Source: Rhabditoides inermis (taxonomy: Eukaryota > Nematoda > Chromadorea > Rhabditida > Rhabditidae). Taken from it: a DNA stretch of 64,000 bases. Below, in pieces: positions 11,101 to 22,035 of the stretch. The notes below the pieces were generated by a model. That model saw only the letters and a program-made list of their open reading frames with translations. It made no database searches and was not told where the DNA came from. The first letter of the stretch is position 1; each line of letters starts with the position of its first letter. Location of the stretch: positions 1 to 64,000 of the forward strand of contig CAWZYM010000236.1 in NCBI GenBank assembly GCA_963966185.1. The letters are read 5' to 3'. The position numbers were made by a program, and so were the translations under genes.

Positions 11101-13055
11101 TCACCATCAGCATCGACTTGGGCTCCGGCAGGTCCTGTCCCTGGAAGATCTTCATGTACGACTTGAAGTACTGGACCAGCTCGCGGCACGTGATCTTCTG
11201 TCCGTTGATCTGCTTCACGACCAGGTTGTTGGCGTCGAGCAGCCGGGGCACCATGGCTCCCAGCATCTGACGGAACTCGGGCTCGATCGCTGAAAACACG
11301 CATACACATCGCTACTCGCTACACTCCTTGCAAGAGATTGAGTATCCACTCAATGCCTCCCCATTCCACTGTACTCACTGGTGAGGGTTCCGTCGAACAG
11401 GGGGTTGGTGGCCACCTTGAGTCCAGGATGGGGCATGAGGAAAGAGGAGATGTTGTCAAAGCACGCACTGAACGACAAGCATCAGTCTAGCCCCGTCGCT
11501 GTTTGCCTACCGGATGTGAGTCCTCAGCTGCTGGAGCTCCACGTGCTGCTTCTCCGACACCTTCAACTCAAACCATCACACACTCGCACCCATTCACTAA
11601 CTGGGATAGCGAAAGACACACGAAATGCATTAGTAATACTGTAATAGTATGGCTCGAACCTCGAGTCTCCGGTCGAGAATGCGCTGTCCGCCCTCGAATC
11701 CGTACTCGGCCTCGTAGGGGAACGCCCAGTCACGCACCAGGAACATGAGGGACTGAAAGCGACAGGCTCCCTCCCCTCTCCCCTTTCTTCCCCTCTCCTA
11801 CCTGGAATGGCTTGGCGTCGCTGTCCTGCAGGGCCAGTCGCCCATACTCGGTGAACAGCTGCAGGTGCTGCAGGTCGTCCTCCTAAACACAAAACATATG
11901 ACACATGCACATGGCATGGCACAATGTAACAAACACAGGTACAACTTCACTCACCTGAATGTTCTGGGAGAGGTTGTAGATCTGGAGGGAACTGATCATG
12001 GTTGACAGGGCAAAGATCGTGGCACAGTCCTGAAACAAGAACAACTTACACCATACTCGATATACAAAACAACATTCCGACTTCCAACCATACCTTGACA
12101 GTGGACTGTGAGTCGAACGCACCCTGTGTGTCCATCAGAATCACAGCAATCTAAAATACAATGAAATACATATATGCTATATGCATAATCTTTTTCTCTT
12201 TCTAAAGATGCATACCTCCTCTCCGTTCTTGTCCTTGAGGAGAAAGGGCCTCTGCCAGATGAGGATTCCATTCGTGTCCCTCTCACTTCCGCCCCTCCAC
12301 GAGAACCCTTTCAGGGGAGACTCCGTAGACAGCCAGTCACTGCCTCAAACACACATATTGTTATCTAATTTTAACAATCACTCTTGGCACAAGCTTGGGC
12401 TTGTTTGTATTCGCCAGTTCCGTACCAGAATGTTCGTCTGTACACACGTGACACTGTCCACTGATAACTCAACACCCATAAACCAGGTCCAGGACCAGGC
12501 GGAACACCACAATACAAACAAACCATGCATCATCCCTCTAACGAAAACATCAACACATACAAAAACCATCTCGACACAACAACATCCGCTATACAGGACT
12601 ATATTCGGTGCCTTCATAAAACAGTCATGTCTTGGACTGACATGGTGCACTGACCGTTGCTGTCATCGTTGACCTCTCTCCATTGAAGGTAGCGGAGGAA
12701 GAAGTTGAGGAGGAACGACTTGCCCTTCCTGTACGCGCCAGCCACACCGATCACAGCAACCTCAAACACAAATGCAATCATCAATCACATGTGCAGACAT
12801 GTGCGCACCTTCTTGTCGGCGATCTTGGGTCGAGGAGCACCTTCTCGAGGGCTTCTGTGGCGAGGCGGAACGAGTGGTCCTTGTCGTCGTCGCACACCTC
12901 CACAACGCGCACCGCCAGGTTAGTGCTCGCCGACGACTACAACATGTTTTAAATTTGTAAGTTTTTTTTTTAAATAAAAATAAGAATACCTGTTTGTGGT
13001 GCTCGTCCTCGCTGCGCAGATCGACCAGGTCGCCGTCCAGTCTGATGTCACCCAT
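8159..13055 (-). CDS. ATL: Atlastin, ER membrane-fusion GTPase
   Basis: Eighteen exons on the minus strand: 13055-12990, 12936-12809, 12760-12655, 12343-12216, 12150-12094, 12029-11955, 11882-11802, 11752-11660, 11560-11511, 11467-11379, 11289-11105, 11059-10988, 10946-10857, 8880-8812, 8744-8600, 8551-8457, 8376-8269 and 8197-8159. They give about 558 residues, the length of human atlastin-1. Visible parts are the P-loop GAYRKGKS, the switch region [20 protein letters not shown], the guanine-specificity RD in [11 protein letters not shown], the three-helix bundle, and a paired transmembrane hairpin starting near [15 protein letters not shown]. Dynamin-family atlastins tether and fuse ER tubules. 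Exon 2 lacks one base around 12826-12829: the frame reads [10 protein letters not shown] where LLDPKIADKK is expected, and adding one C restores both frame and phase. The 1.98-kb intron between exons 13 and 14 holds a foldback element and an MSP gene on the other strand. Confidence 0.93.
9007..9833. mobile_element. tRNA-like foldback element, copy 1 (TCA target duplication)
   Basis: Inverted arms of about 330 bp (9007-9340 and 9500-9833) start CAAGCAAATGGCAACAGG and end with its near-complement. They are flanked by TCA at 9004-9006 and 9834-9836. Each arm carries a tRNA-like module pointing inward. The right-arm module has an A-box-like GGTCTAGTGGATAG and a B-box-like GGTTCTGTCCCC; both arms also share the ACCGGAAGT motif. 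There is no ORF of note in the short centre. A second copy with the same ends lies at 57182-58026. The element lies in a large atlastin intron. Confidence 0.88.
10072..10656 (+). CDS. MSP-domain protein nested in an atlastin intron
   Basis: Four exons, 10072-10125, 10180-10257, 10300-10396 and 10442-10656, encode about 147 residues. The sequence follows the major sperm protein/VAP fold: an N-terminal strand ([18 protein letters not shown]), the segment [32 protein letters not shown], then [16 protein letters not shown] domains bind FFAT motifs or self-assemble; VAPs place them on the ER, but no C-terminal membrane anchor is visible here, so a soluble protein is likely. The second intron (10258-10299, 42 bp) begins GC rather than GT. 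The third (10397-10441) is 45 bp and also open, so retained-intron isoforms would stay in frame. The gene sits inside, and antisense to, the large atlastin intron. The start at 10072 is the only ATG fitting the domain start. Confidence 0.85.
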
Positions 13056-14270
13056 TGTACAAAGGCGAGGCGAGGTCTAACTGAAATGCTAACTACATGT
13101 CAAGTAACAAAAATACGATCATCGATCATCCAAAATATATCTGAGCGACAAAACAAAAGTACGCAGGCGTAAAAAAAAGTACGCTGAGCAGAGCGAAAAG
13201 ATTTGTTACACGAAAGCGAGAGGACAGACACACACACATAACACTTGAATGAGTAGGAACTGATGTTTGTTTGGGTAGGAAACAGCCACACAACATTTCA
13301 AGAAATCAATAGACGCATAAGGACGCATTTGATTGACAATGCGGAAGTGGCAGTGATAACAAGTGCAGTGACATGATTATTGACAAAACAAATTCTCACT
13401 ACCTTAATATCATTATCACCTATCATTATCACTCTACGAAGGATGCGTCGTATGACATGATGAGTAATGTGCGTAGAGGGTGGAGGGTGGAATATTGGTT
13501 GTTGGTGACGTCCGGCTGTCAACCTAGCCATATGAAACCGGACCGGATCGATAGACATACACACTCCACACTCCTACTCGCAACCAAACGTGGGCTCTCA
13601 CCGTAATCACTATACCTTGCCCTTTTCTGTGATCGATGTTTCGGAGCAGATAGGCGATAGTACAACGATGACATGACAGATTAGTGAATATGAACTCGGA
13701 ATGCTAATGAAGTGTGTGTGTGGACTGCGAGTCGCGCGGCGATCAATGAGTTATGCATAGGAGAGGCAACAATGCAGTGCAAACTGAGCTGGCTCTGGGC
13801 GGGTGTAAACCTCACGGGAGGGTGTTTTCCCATCGGCCAGCGACTCCCGCAATAACAGCCCAGTCTATCCCACGGCTCGTCAGAGCCATTCAGCCCGCGC
13901 AGTCGGGACGAGCCGGCTCGATCCATTCCAAGGGGCGGGGCTTGAGGGAAAAGGGGCGGGGCTTGGTCCCAAGTGGAAAATTAATACTGTAACTTGGGTG
14001 ATTCGCTGATAAAGTTTGTAGTTTATTTTGTGGTTTGTATTCATCGTTTTCAAGTTGTGTTCATTTTAATATAATAAGAGTTCACCTAGCTGCGTGTTTC
14101 ATTCGTTCTTAAATGTTACGATATTGTTTTTACGCGTCATTGAATGATAATCCGTTATGGTTTTCTTTTTCGTTTTTTTTTAAATAACGGTTACCGTTAT
14201 TACCGGTTACCGTTGTTAACGTTTTGTTCGTTATTCAAACTCATATTTAAGGTACAAGTGTGCGTCAGAT
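13056..14270. other. Head-to-head intergenic region
   Basis: About 1.2 kb separates the atlastin start (minus) from the next start codon (plus, 14271). I see no exon, RNA gene or repeat of note. It probably contains promoters for both divergent genes. Confidence 0.6.
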
Positions 14271-14964
14271 ATGGGCAAGGAGAAGGACTGCAACTCCTCA
14301 GGGAACGAGTGAGATTTTTGTTGTTGTTTTTTTCTTGATTTAGCATTTATATAATGTAATACGGTGATTGTTTGCATGTCTAGGGATCCCGGCGATGTGG
14401 GTGCGACGTCATCAAGTACAAAGAGTGTGCAGATGAAGGTTAAGTGAGTATTTCTTGTCTATGTGTTATTCGTTAAAACATGAATATTCATGAGTTTGTG
14501 TGTTGCAGGGTGAAGCACAACCACGTTTCGAAGCGAGATGAGAGGAGCGACGGCAACCGACGGATGAGATCCTCTGCTCCATCAAAGAATTCGTGAGTCA
14601 AGCAAAGTTGTATTGTGATATAATGGAAAGAACTTCTCATTGTTTTTTCACTTCATGTGTGTTGCAGGAAACTGGCTCTTGCCAAGCAGAAGGCCGCCAA
14701 AAGGAAGGCCGCCAAGATGCAGGCCGCCAAGATGCAGGCCGCCAAGATGAAGATCATCACGGAGAATATATCTAAAGGGTGTGTTTTTTTGTTCTATAAA
14801 TACAAGTTTTTGTTTGTGGTTTTTATGAATGTGCGGATATGAGTTTTTTTTTATTTGTTGATAAATGTTTTTAATTTGTGTGTTACAGAGTGCGACCGGA
14901 GTCTGGTGTGGATGAGGGAGAGCAGGCAGACAATCATCAACAAGATCTTCAGTGAGTGCAACGA

Positions 14965-15007
<43 letters not shown>

Positions 15008-18000
15008 TGGTCGGACTAATAATGTTGTCTCTTCATTATGGTGATGATACGTTGCAGGAAAATGGGCGATGATCAAGACTGCGGAGACGGAGGCGACAAC
15101 GTGTCGTCAACTTTCGTGTTGAAAGAAGAAGAAGAACTTGATGAGTGAGTGTCTTATGAATGATCGGTTATGAATGTAAGAATTATATATTTTTTCTTGT
15201 AATTATGTTGTTGTAGAAACGGACATTAATGAATAAGTGAACGTTTATGACGTCATGTTTGTTACAGGGTTCTGTGTACCGTGATGCAGTCTCATGGAGA
15301 ACAACCCGGTGTTGACGAAGCACAGCCTCAGTGAGTTACATTTGATTATTTGGTTTTATCATGAAGATGGTTGTAAGAATTATATTGTTTCGTAAGTACG
15401 TAGATGTTGTTATGGTTGTTTTTCCAATACTTGTTTACGATAATGTTTATGTTACAGGCAGCAGTCCGACGAGCTCCCGGTCGAGCAGCCAACGCCGCAT
15501 GGCGAATCCGAGAGCGTGAATGGAGCCGACATGTAAGTACATCTTTTTTTTATAATTGTTAATGAATAGTATTTATAGTGATCTGGCCCCGCCACCTCCT
15601 GCTTCACTGGATGAAGCGAGGCAGCGTGCCGTGGACAACATCGAACCTCTCTTCGAGGAGAAGAACTCGACCAGGTATGATGACTTATTACATTTTAATG
15701 AATAATAGTTGTTACTTCTTTTTTCTTTTTTTAAATTCACCATCTTGCTGATGTACTCTATATTTATTGTTTACCATACTAGTTCAGGGGGTACTACCAG
15801 AGGCGGAAGAGAAAGAGGGAATCGGCAACAAGTGGCGAGAACGAAGAGGGCGAACCTATGGAGGTGGACAGCGTCAGCGACAGGTGAGTCTTTATGATAA
15901 TGTTATTTTGGGTGATTGTTTACATTTTGAATAGTGTTGTATATGCTTGGTATAACTTAAAATACATTTCATTTTCATGTATGGGACTCAACAAGGGTGA
16001 AGGGGAGGGAGGAGGAAGATTTTTTGTCACGTTTCTAAATTAAATACTTTGTCGTGTTTTAAATCAAGTATTTAGTCCCTCGACTTCTTTCGCGCGTTGT
16101 AGTAGTGCGAGTAGGTCTGCAGTGCAAACCCAGTCCTTGAATATATTGTCGAGTCGTCAGATTCAGATGGTACACAATGGTAAAACATTTGTGTTGAATA
16201 TTCAAGGTAATGGGTTGTCTTCGGTGGGTTCAGATGACCAGCAACAACAAGCAGCGCAGGCTCGGCCCCCCGTGGGTGCGCAGCAGCGTGCGCTCCCAAA
16301 ACAGCAACAGCAAGCAGTGCAGGCTCGGCCCCCCGTGGGTGCGCAGCAGCAACAGCGAGCAGTGCAGGCTCGGCCCCCCGTGGGTGCGCAGCAGCAACAT
16401 CAAGCAGTGCAGGCTCGGCCCCCCGTGGGTGCGCAGCAGCAACAACAAGTAGCGCAGGCTCGGCCCTTCGTGGGTGCGCAGCAGCGTGCGCTTCCGTACA
16501 TGCCAGAGGATGAGAATGTACAGAAAGGCAAAGAGTATTTATTAACTGCTATTCCGCTTCTCGAGCAGACCATGAACTTTGTTGAACTGTCTGTGACTCA
16601 TCTTCATGCCGGTTGGGATTGCAGAAAGATCATTGGGGAATTAATCGGTCTCAATCAGACGCTTTTCAAGGGGGCTCAGGTTCTGAAGAGGTTGCACGAC
16701 ATCATTGATGCCAATGAAGTTGGGAAAAATAGTGGAATTGACATTATGTCTCCTGCTGTTCAGAAGCAGCTTGACTCCTTAAGAGCATCGAACGCTGCCC
16801 AGAAGAAGCTGATCAAAGCAAGTCGTGCGAGAGATGCACGTGAAGCCGAAAAGATTGCCAAGCGCATCGCACAAGTTGCCCCGCGGAAACTGCTGACTTT
16901 TGAGCGATCATCCACTTCCTGGAAGCGAGAGCTCATCAAGCGCTGCTATCGTCATTTGTGCAAGGTGGCGACAACTTCGCAGGGGAGGGATGTGATCATC
17001 ACGGGTTTGATGGTTAAGAATGATTTCCCGATAACTGTAACTCGCCCACCCCCTATGAATCCGAAAGAGGATATAGCATTTTGTGAGAGGTTTAATATCT
17101 CAGGCAAAGCTCGTAGTGGTATGAAGAAGGTCATGGCGGGTCTGGGTCACTACCCATTTGCCCCAGATCATGCTGTGCGCTCTGAGAGAGTCTCTGCCAC
17201 GTCTCCGTTTCAGTACGACATACGTGATGTTGATGTGCAGGTGGAAGAGTTGCGCAACGGGGGTTTGACTACTGTGACGAAACAGTACTTGACCGCAAAT
17301 CTGCTAGATATTGAAGGTTGTCTGCAGATTAGATTGCAAGATCTCGCAGACTCGAATCAGTTACTTGTTGAGGGAGTGTTTGCGGATAAGATTGTTCTGG
17401 GTGTTGGCGGAGACAAAGGAGGAGATTCCGAGAAGATGGTGGTGTGGATAGCGAACAGGTCGAACCCGAATTCGGTGTTCAATTTGCTGATCACGTCTAT
17501 GTACTTCGGAGAAGAGTCATACCATCTCCTTGATCAGCTTATGAGACCCGCTTTCGAGCAAGTCAACAAGCTACAGGGAACTACTGTGAAGGTTGTTGTG
17601 CATGGTAAGGAGCTCAGACTGAAGTATGAACTCCGATTGGTGGGCGATTTTGTGTACCAATACACCGTTCTGGGACACAGAAGTGTGAACGCCAAGGAGG
17701 ACTGCCTGTTGTGCAAGAAGGACAAGATTCTCCTTGTCAAGGAACATGCCGTAAGGTTTCCTGCTCGTACTCTTGATGAGTATCATCGGCTAGCTGATGC
17801 GCGAGAACCTGGTAAACCCGGCGAGTTGTCCGTCGATCATAAGCCATTGATTGATATCGATCTGAGAAACGTGGTGCCAGCAAGCCTTCACATATTCATG
17901 AAGCTCGCATCATCATCTTGGATAAGATGAAGAAATTGGCGCGTGACAAAGACCTAGATGACCGTCAGTTACCTGATCTGAAGAGTCTTAGTACTAAAGC

Positions 18001-19063
18001 ACAGAAGATGAAGAAATTGAAGGAGTACAATGACTCTATCAACGTCTTGCAATCGGATATGATCGGGTGTGAGGAAGAGATCAGCGATGCCGAACTGGTG
18101 ACTCGCATTTGTGCAGAGCTGAAGAGCAATGACATCACCAAACGCATCAGAGTACCTAAGTGTGCGAAGGCGAGGGCGGAGAAGATTTGTGCTTACGAGG
18201 ACAAGTGCCTCGGTATGCACAGAGATTTCCGTCGGCTTTCCCCTGATGTGATCCAGCAGGTTCTGTGCTCCTCATGCGAGAAGTCCGGTGTTGAGACATG
18301 GCTGCACTACATTTGCGAGTGCGTAATCATCAAGGACGTCATAGACGACTATAACGATGCGGACTATGTGTGCAACTTGAAGTGCAAAGAGGTTCTGAGT
18401 GAAAGTTCGTTTCGGGATACTGTGGAGCAGGCGAAGAGAGAGGCGGAAACCAACCTGGAGTTGACCGCTGATGCTCTGAAGATGAAAATCTCAGAGCGCG
18501 ACGGCCTGTCGGACGACATGTCGTTTGCTGACGGCCCGACGGGCCTTGAGCTCAATCGGCGCCTTCAGGCAGTTGGTGCTGATCAGCGTGCCTTCTTCCA
18601 GGTTTTCACAGGAAACCACACGATGAAGTTTCTCGATCCTAAGAATGTGGACACAGTATGGGGATTCATCGATGAGACAGAAGAGGTGAAAAAATGGAAA
18701 AGCCTCATGTATCATGCGAGTCGCATTGTCAGCTCCTCCAAGGCAAAGTTCTTGGAAAAGACCGATATCACACTGCTCGAGTCACATATCTCGCGTTTCT
18801 TTGCGCTGCTGTCTGAGTTGGAGCCAGAGATGCGGCTTTCTCCTAAGCTGCATTTCTTGCGTCACCACGTGATGCAGTATGTGCGCTTGCACAAGACATG
18901 GGGACTGCTATCAGAGCAACCCATCGAAGCGCTGCATGCCTTGCTCAATTACTGCTATGCGCGCTACCGCTGTCTCCGCAACAAGCACAAGAAGCTGAAG
19001 GCCAGGCTGTCTGGGCTCATCATCCGCATGAGGGAGCACGACCAAACTGTACTCGACGTCTGA
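14271..19063 (+). CDS. Transposase-like gene: ten small phase-2 exons plus a large DDE-like exon
   Basis: Small exons 14271-14308, 14384-14443, 14509-14592, 14668-14778, 14889-14951, 15058-15144, 15268-15330, 15458-15532, 15579-15674 and 15788-15883 encode a charged, low-complexity region (AAKMQ repeats, KRKRE). Every intron interrupts a codon after its second base. The acceptor at 16101-16102 (ttgtag) joins exon 10 in the same phase to a large open exon. That exon has Gln-rich repeats of QARPPVGAQQ (16250-16490), then GGDKGGDSEKM, LVGDFVYQ, a CLLC pair, CSSC, and GLLSEQPIEALHALL near the end. I read these as a D-D-E RNase H-like transposase core of a family found in animal genomes; the superfamily is not assigned. 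Near 17900-17920 the frame must shift by -1 to continue. Alternatively exon 10 joins 15996-16038, giving a short protein ending DFLSRF. Confidence 0.66.
14967..15004. repeat. (TA)n microsatellite
   Basis: A run of about 19 TA units lies in the intron between exons 5 and 6 of the transposase-like gene. Confidence 0.97.
16257..16490 (+). repeat. In-frame tandem repeats coding QARPPVGAQQ
   Basis: A GC-rich unit of about 45-60 bp, GCAGGCTCGGCCCCCCGTGG followed by GTGCGCAGCAG and a CAR-rich linker, is repeated about six times in frame in the N-terminal part of the large transposase-like exon. Linker length varies between copies. The core encodes RPPVGAQ and the linkers encode Gln runs. Confidence 0.9.
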
Positions 19064-19156
19064 TGTGGTGTGTTCGAAAACTGTTATTGTATATAAATGG
19101 TTAATAAATGATCACGTTATTGCTAAATATTTTCATCAATATCGAAATTTATTAAC

Positions 19157-19943
19157 ATGAAAGTTGCAGTAACCAGTATTTTCAGTGAGGCGAACCGTTC
19201 CGATGACGGAGTCAGCCGAGGGCGTGGGAGAGGCGGAGGAAGCAGTGTTCGTGGAGGACGCGGTGGCAGTGGATGCCGCGGACGCGGTGGCAGTGTCTAC
19301 TACCGCGGACGAGGTGGCGGCAGCGGGTACCGCGACGAGGTGGCGGCAGTGGAGGCGGAAGTCGTGGAGAGAGACGAGGCGGGTTTCGGGGCGGAGTGAG
19401 TGGATTCGGCGGTGGGCGAGCTGAGTTCGGAGGAGGAGGACGAGGAGCGTTGGCGCCGGCCGTGGCGGGTCTGATAGTGGACGCGGCGGAGTGAGTGGTT
19501 TCGGCGCTGGGCGAGGAGCTTTCGGAGGAGGAGGACAAGATGTGTTCGGCAGCGGAGGACGAGGTGCGTTCGGCGGAGGAGGACGAGGTGCGTTCGGAGG
19601 AGGAGGACCAGGAGCGTACGCAGGAGGGCGTGCGGAGTTTGGAGGAGGAGCGTTGTTCGCCGGCCGTGGCGGGTCCGTTAGTGGTGCCGTCGGAGTGGGT
19701 GGATTCGGCACTGTGCGAGGATCGTTTGGAGGAGGACAAGATGTGTCCGGCGTAGGAGCGTACGCCAGTGGGCGCGGCGCCGGATACGGTTTGGGAGGAG
19801 CGTTTGCCCAAGAAGATGGGAGAGGAGGAGCCGGTCTGCGTGATGCCCATGGCGGGCTTTTCCAGCAGCACTTCTTACTTCAACAGAAGATGCTCGAGCA
19901 GCATAGTAGGATGCTGGACATCTATGAGAAACATTATTTCTGA
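19157..19943 (+). pseudogene. Glycine-rich ORF spread over three frames
   Basis: Downstream of the transposase-like exon, three consecutive plus-strand frames carry one Gly-rich composition: 19157-19399 (RGRGGGS repeats), 19273-19494 (GGGRAEFGGGGRG) and 19491-19943 (FGGGGRGAFGG, ending LLQQKMLEQHSRMLDIYEKHYF). Two frame changes, near 19335 and 19460, would fuse them into a single RGG/Gly-rich protein of about 260 residues. The non-repetitive C-terminus looks like a real helix. AATAAA follows at 20034. This may be the second ORF of the mobile element, a decayed gene, or an intact gene with sequence errors. The opposite strand has a Pro/Ser-rich frame that I take to be a shadow. Confidence 0.45.
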
Positions 19944-20364
19944 TTGGGTCAGTTCGTGTAATAATATTATGGGTTTGTTATGTTCTTGTTACGTTGTTGG
20001 AATTGATTGTTGATCGGCGTTTTGGATTCCTGTGAATAAAATAGTTATTTATACAATTGTGTTGCGTCAGTTTTCGAATATATATGCGTTGATACCGCTC
20101 ATATATCTACTTTTTCTCAAATTTGGAAAAAAATTGTTTCCAGGTTCAGGTGCGTCATGACGGAAATACGTCATGAAGACGTGGTACACGATTGGATGAT
20201 GGTATGTCACAATTCACAATTGTTAGACATTTATGTTATATATCCATATACATTTCCCATATGTGCCTATTCATGTGGGTATTAATCCCTATGTTGATCA
20301 CTAGTTTTAGGACTCAATCACTCATGTTATTATTTTTTATATAATAATCTGTTAAGGAGTGTCC

Positions 20365-21135
20365 ATGTACTCTATGCTCGTGGTCCGATTCGGAAGATTT
20401 AGATGGGGACAAGATGAGCCGCACTCACTTCGACCACAAGGTATCATACATTATCACAATACTCATGTAGCAATTCATGTTATCAATTTGAGCGTGCTGT
20501 AAACGCGGTTTGTCTGTGTCTCGATGCAGCCCGCTCCTGGCCTCTCTCCCGTCACGTGCGCATCCTCAATGGAGTCGCCGAGATCATCCTCAGTCTGGAC
20601 GGCTTCATTAAGCACTTCAACGACGTGAGATATATCGTCGTATTGTTTTTTTAATCATTACATTCTTTAAGGTGAAGAAGGTGCTCTCTGAAGAAGGCAT
20701 CGCCAGTGTACGCATCGAGGTGTTGGCGGATGCGTTGGCCGAGATTCGCGTTGTCATTGAACCCCGTATCGATCTCCGACAGGTACAACTTTTCTAGAAT
20801 ACCGAGACATTCGTATTTCTAGAGCCGTGTCACGATCGGAAGGAAGTCGCATGCAGACACGGTAGCGGAAATGGAAAGAACGCGATTGCTCCTACAGAGG
20901 GCTCTCGCAGAGAACACGCGGCCTCAAGATCTCCCAGCGTTCGACGAAAAAATTAGGCTGGCTACGATCAAGGTCTGCGAAGAGTGAGTGACTTATTTTC
21001 CGTATTTCATTACCTTTTTTTATTCTTTTCACAGGGAGCTCACTGAACAAGTAGAAGCGCAGCGTGTATTAAAGATCGTCAAATCTATCCTCGGAGACGC
21101 GCAGCATCAGGACGTGCGTCCCGAGGTGAGTGGGA

Positions 21136-21167
<32 letters not shown>

Positions 21168-21435
21168 GAGAGGGGGGAGAGAGAGAGGGGTTGGGATTTG
21201 TGAATAGGCAAGGCAGGGTTCAGTTTCCATTGCTTGGTGACATTGTTTTGATTGGGGAGAGAGAGATGGGGTGGGGGAGAGGTTGTGATTTTGTAGTGTT
21301 TGTTCATTTTTAAAACCTATCTGGTTCAGGTCGACTCCCCGTTGGAGCAGCGCGTCGAGAAGGCCCTGGACGTTGGCTCTCTGGAGGAGCTCCAGGCTGC
21401 GCAGCATCAGGACGTGCGTCCCGAGGTGAGTGGGA

Positions 21436-21469
<34 letters not shown>

Positions 21470-21738
21470 GGAGAGGGGGGAGAGAGAGAGGGGTTGGGAT
21501 TTGTGAATAGGCAAGGCAGGGTTCAGTTTCCATTGCTTGGTGACATTGTTTTGATTGGGGAGAGAGAGATGGGGTGGGGGAGAGGTTGTGATTTTGTAGT
21601 GTTTGTTCATTTTTAAAACCTATCTGGTTCAGGTCGACTCCCCGTTGGAGCAGCGCGTCGAGAAGGCCCTGGACGTTGGCTCTCTGGAGGAGCTCCAGGC
21701 TGCGCAGCATCAGGACGTGCGTCCCGAGGTGAGTGGGA

Positions 21739-21772
<34 letters not shown>

Positions 21773-22035
21773 AGAGGGGGGAGAGAGAGAGGGGTTGGGA
21801 TTTGTGAATAGGCAAGGCAGGGTTCAGTTTCCATTGCTTGGTGACATTGTTTTGATTGGGGAGAGAGAGATGGGGTGGGGGAGAGGTTGTGATTTTGTAG
21901 TGTTTGTTCATTTTTAAAACCTATCTGGTTCAGGTCGACTCCCCGTTGGAGCAGCGCGTCGAGAAGGCCTGGCGCAAGCGACCCGCAGTGGTGGACAACG
22001 AGACCAACTTCAGTCGCAAAAAGACTAAGAAATAG
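20365..22035 (+). CDS. Unrecognised charged helical protein with triplicated exon
   Basis: Exons, by splice borders and phase: ATG 20365 to 20440; 20530-20623; then pieces beginning VKKVLSEEG, SRVTIGRKS (20822) and ELTEQVEAQ (21036), three copies of an exon beginning VDSPLEQRVEKA, and the stop at 22035. The protein is about 250 residues, Glu/Arg/Leu-rich and likely mostly helical, with a basic C-terminus SRKKTKK that could be a nuclear signal. I recognise no family. The exon VDSPLEQRVEKALDVGSLEE...DVRPE occurs twice in full and once truncated, because a 300-bp exon-plus-intron unit is tandemly triplicated. AATAAA lies near 22115. An upstream 5' exon around 20150 is possible. Confidence 0.6.
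21099..21970 (+). repeat. Tandem triplication, about 300-bp exon+intron unit
   Basis: Units start at 21099, 21399 and 21702 (periods 300 and 303) and are almost identical, introns included. They differ mainly in the lengths of the GA and G runs. Each unit holds the end of an exon (GACGTGCGTCCCGAG), the donor GTGAGTGGGAAGAGAGAG, the whole intron and the next exon. The third unit ends within its exon at about 21970. Confidence 0.95.

Noticed and set aside
14271..16038. Small-exon gene treated as fully separate from the large transposase-like ORF
   Set aside because: Exon 10 also splices in the same phase to the acceptor at 16102, so a single gene is at least as likely; the alternative end is noted in the feature.
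19136..19871. Pro/Ser-rich minus-strand frames opposite the glycine-rich ORF
   Set aside because: They mirror the GGN/CGN codons of the plus-strand glycine-rich sequence, and lack splice signals or a non-repetitive domain.
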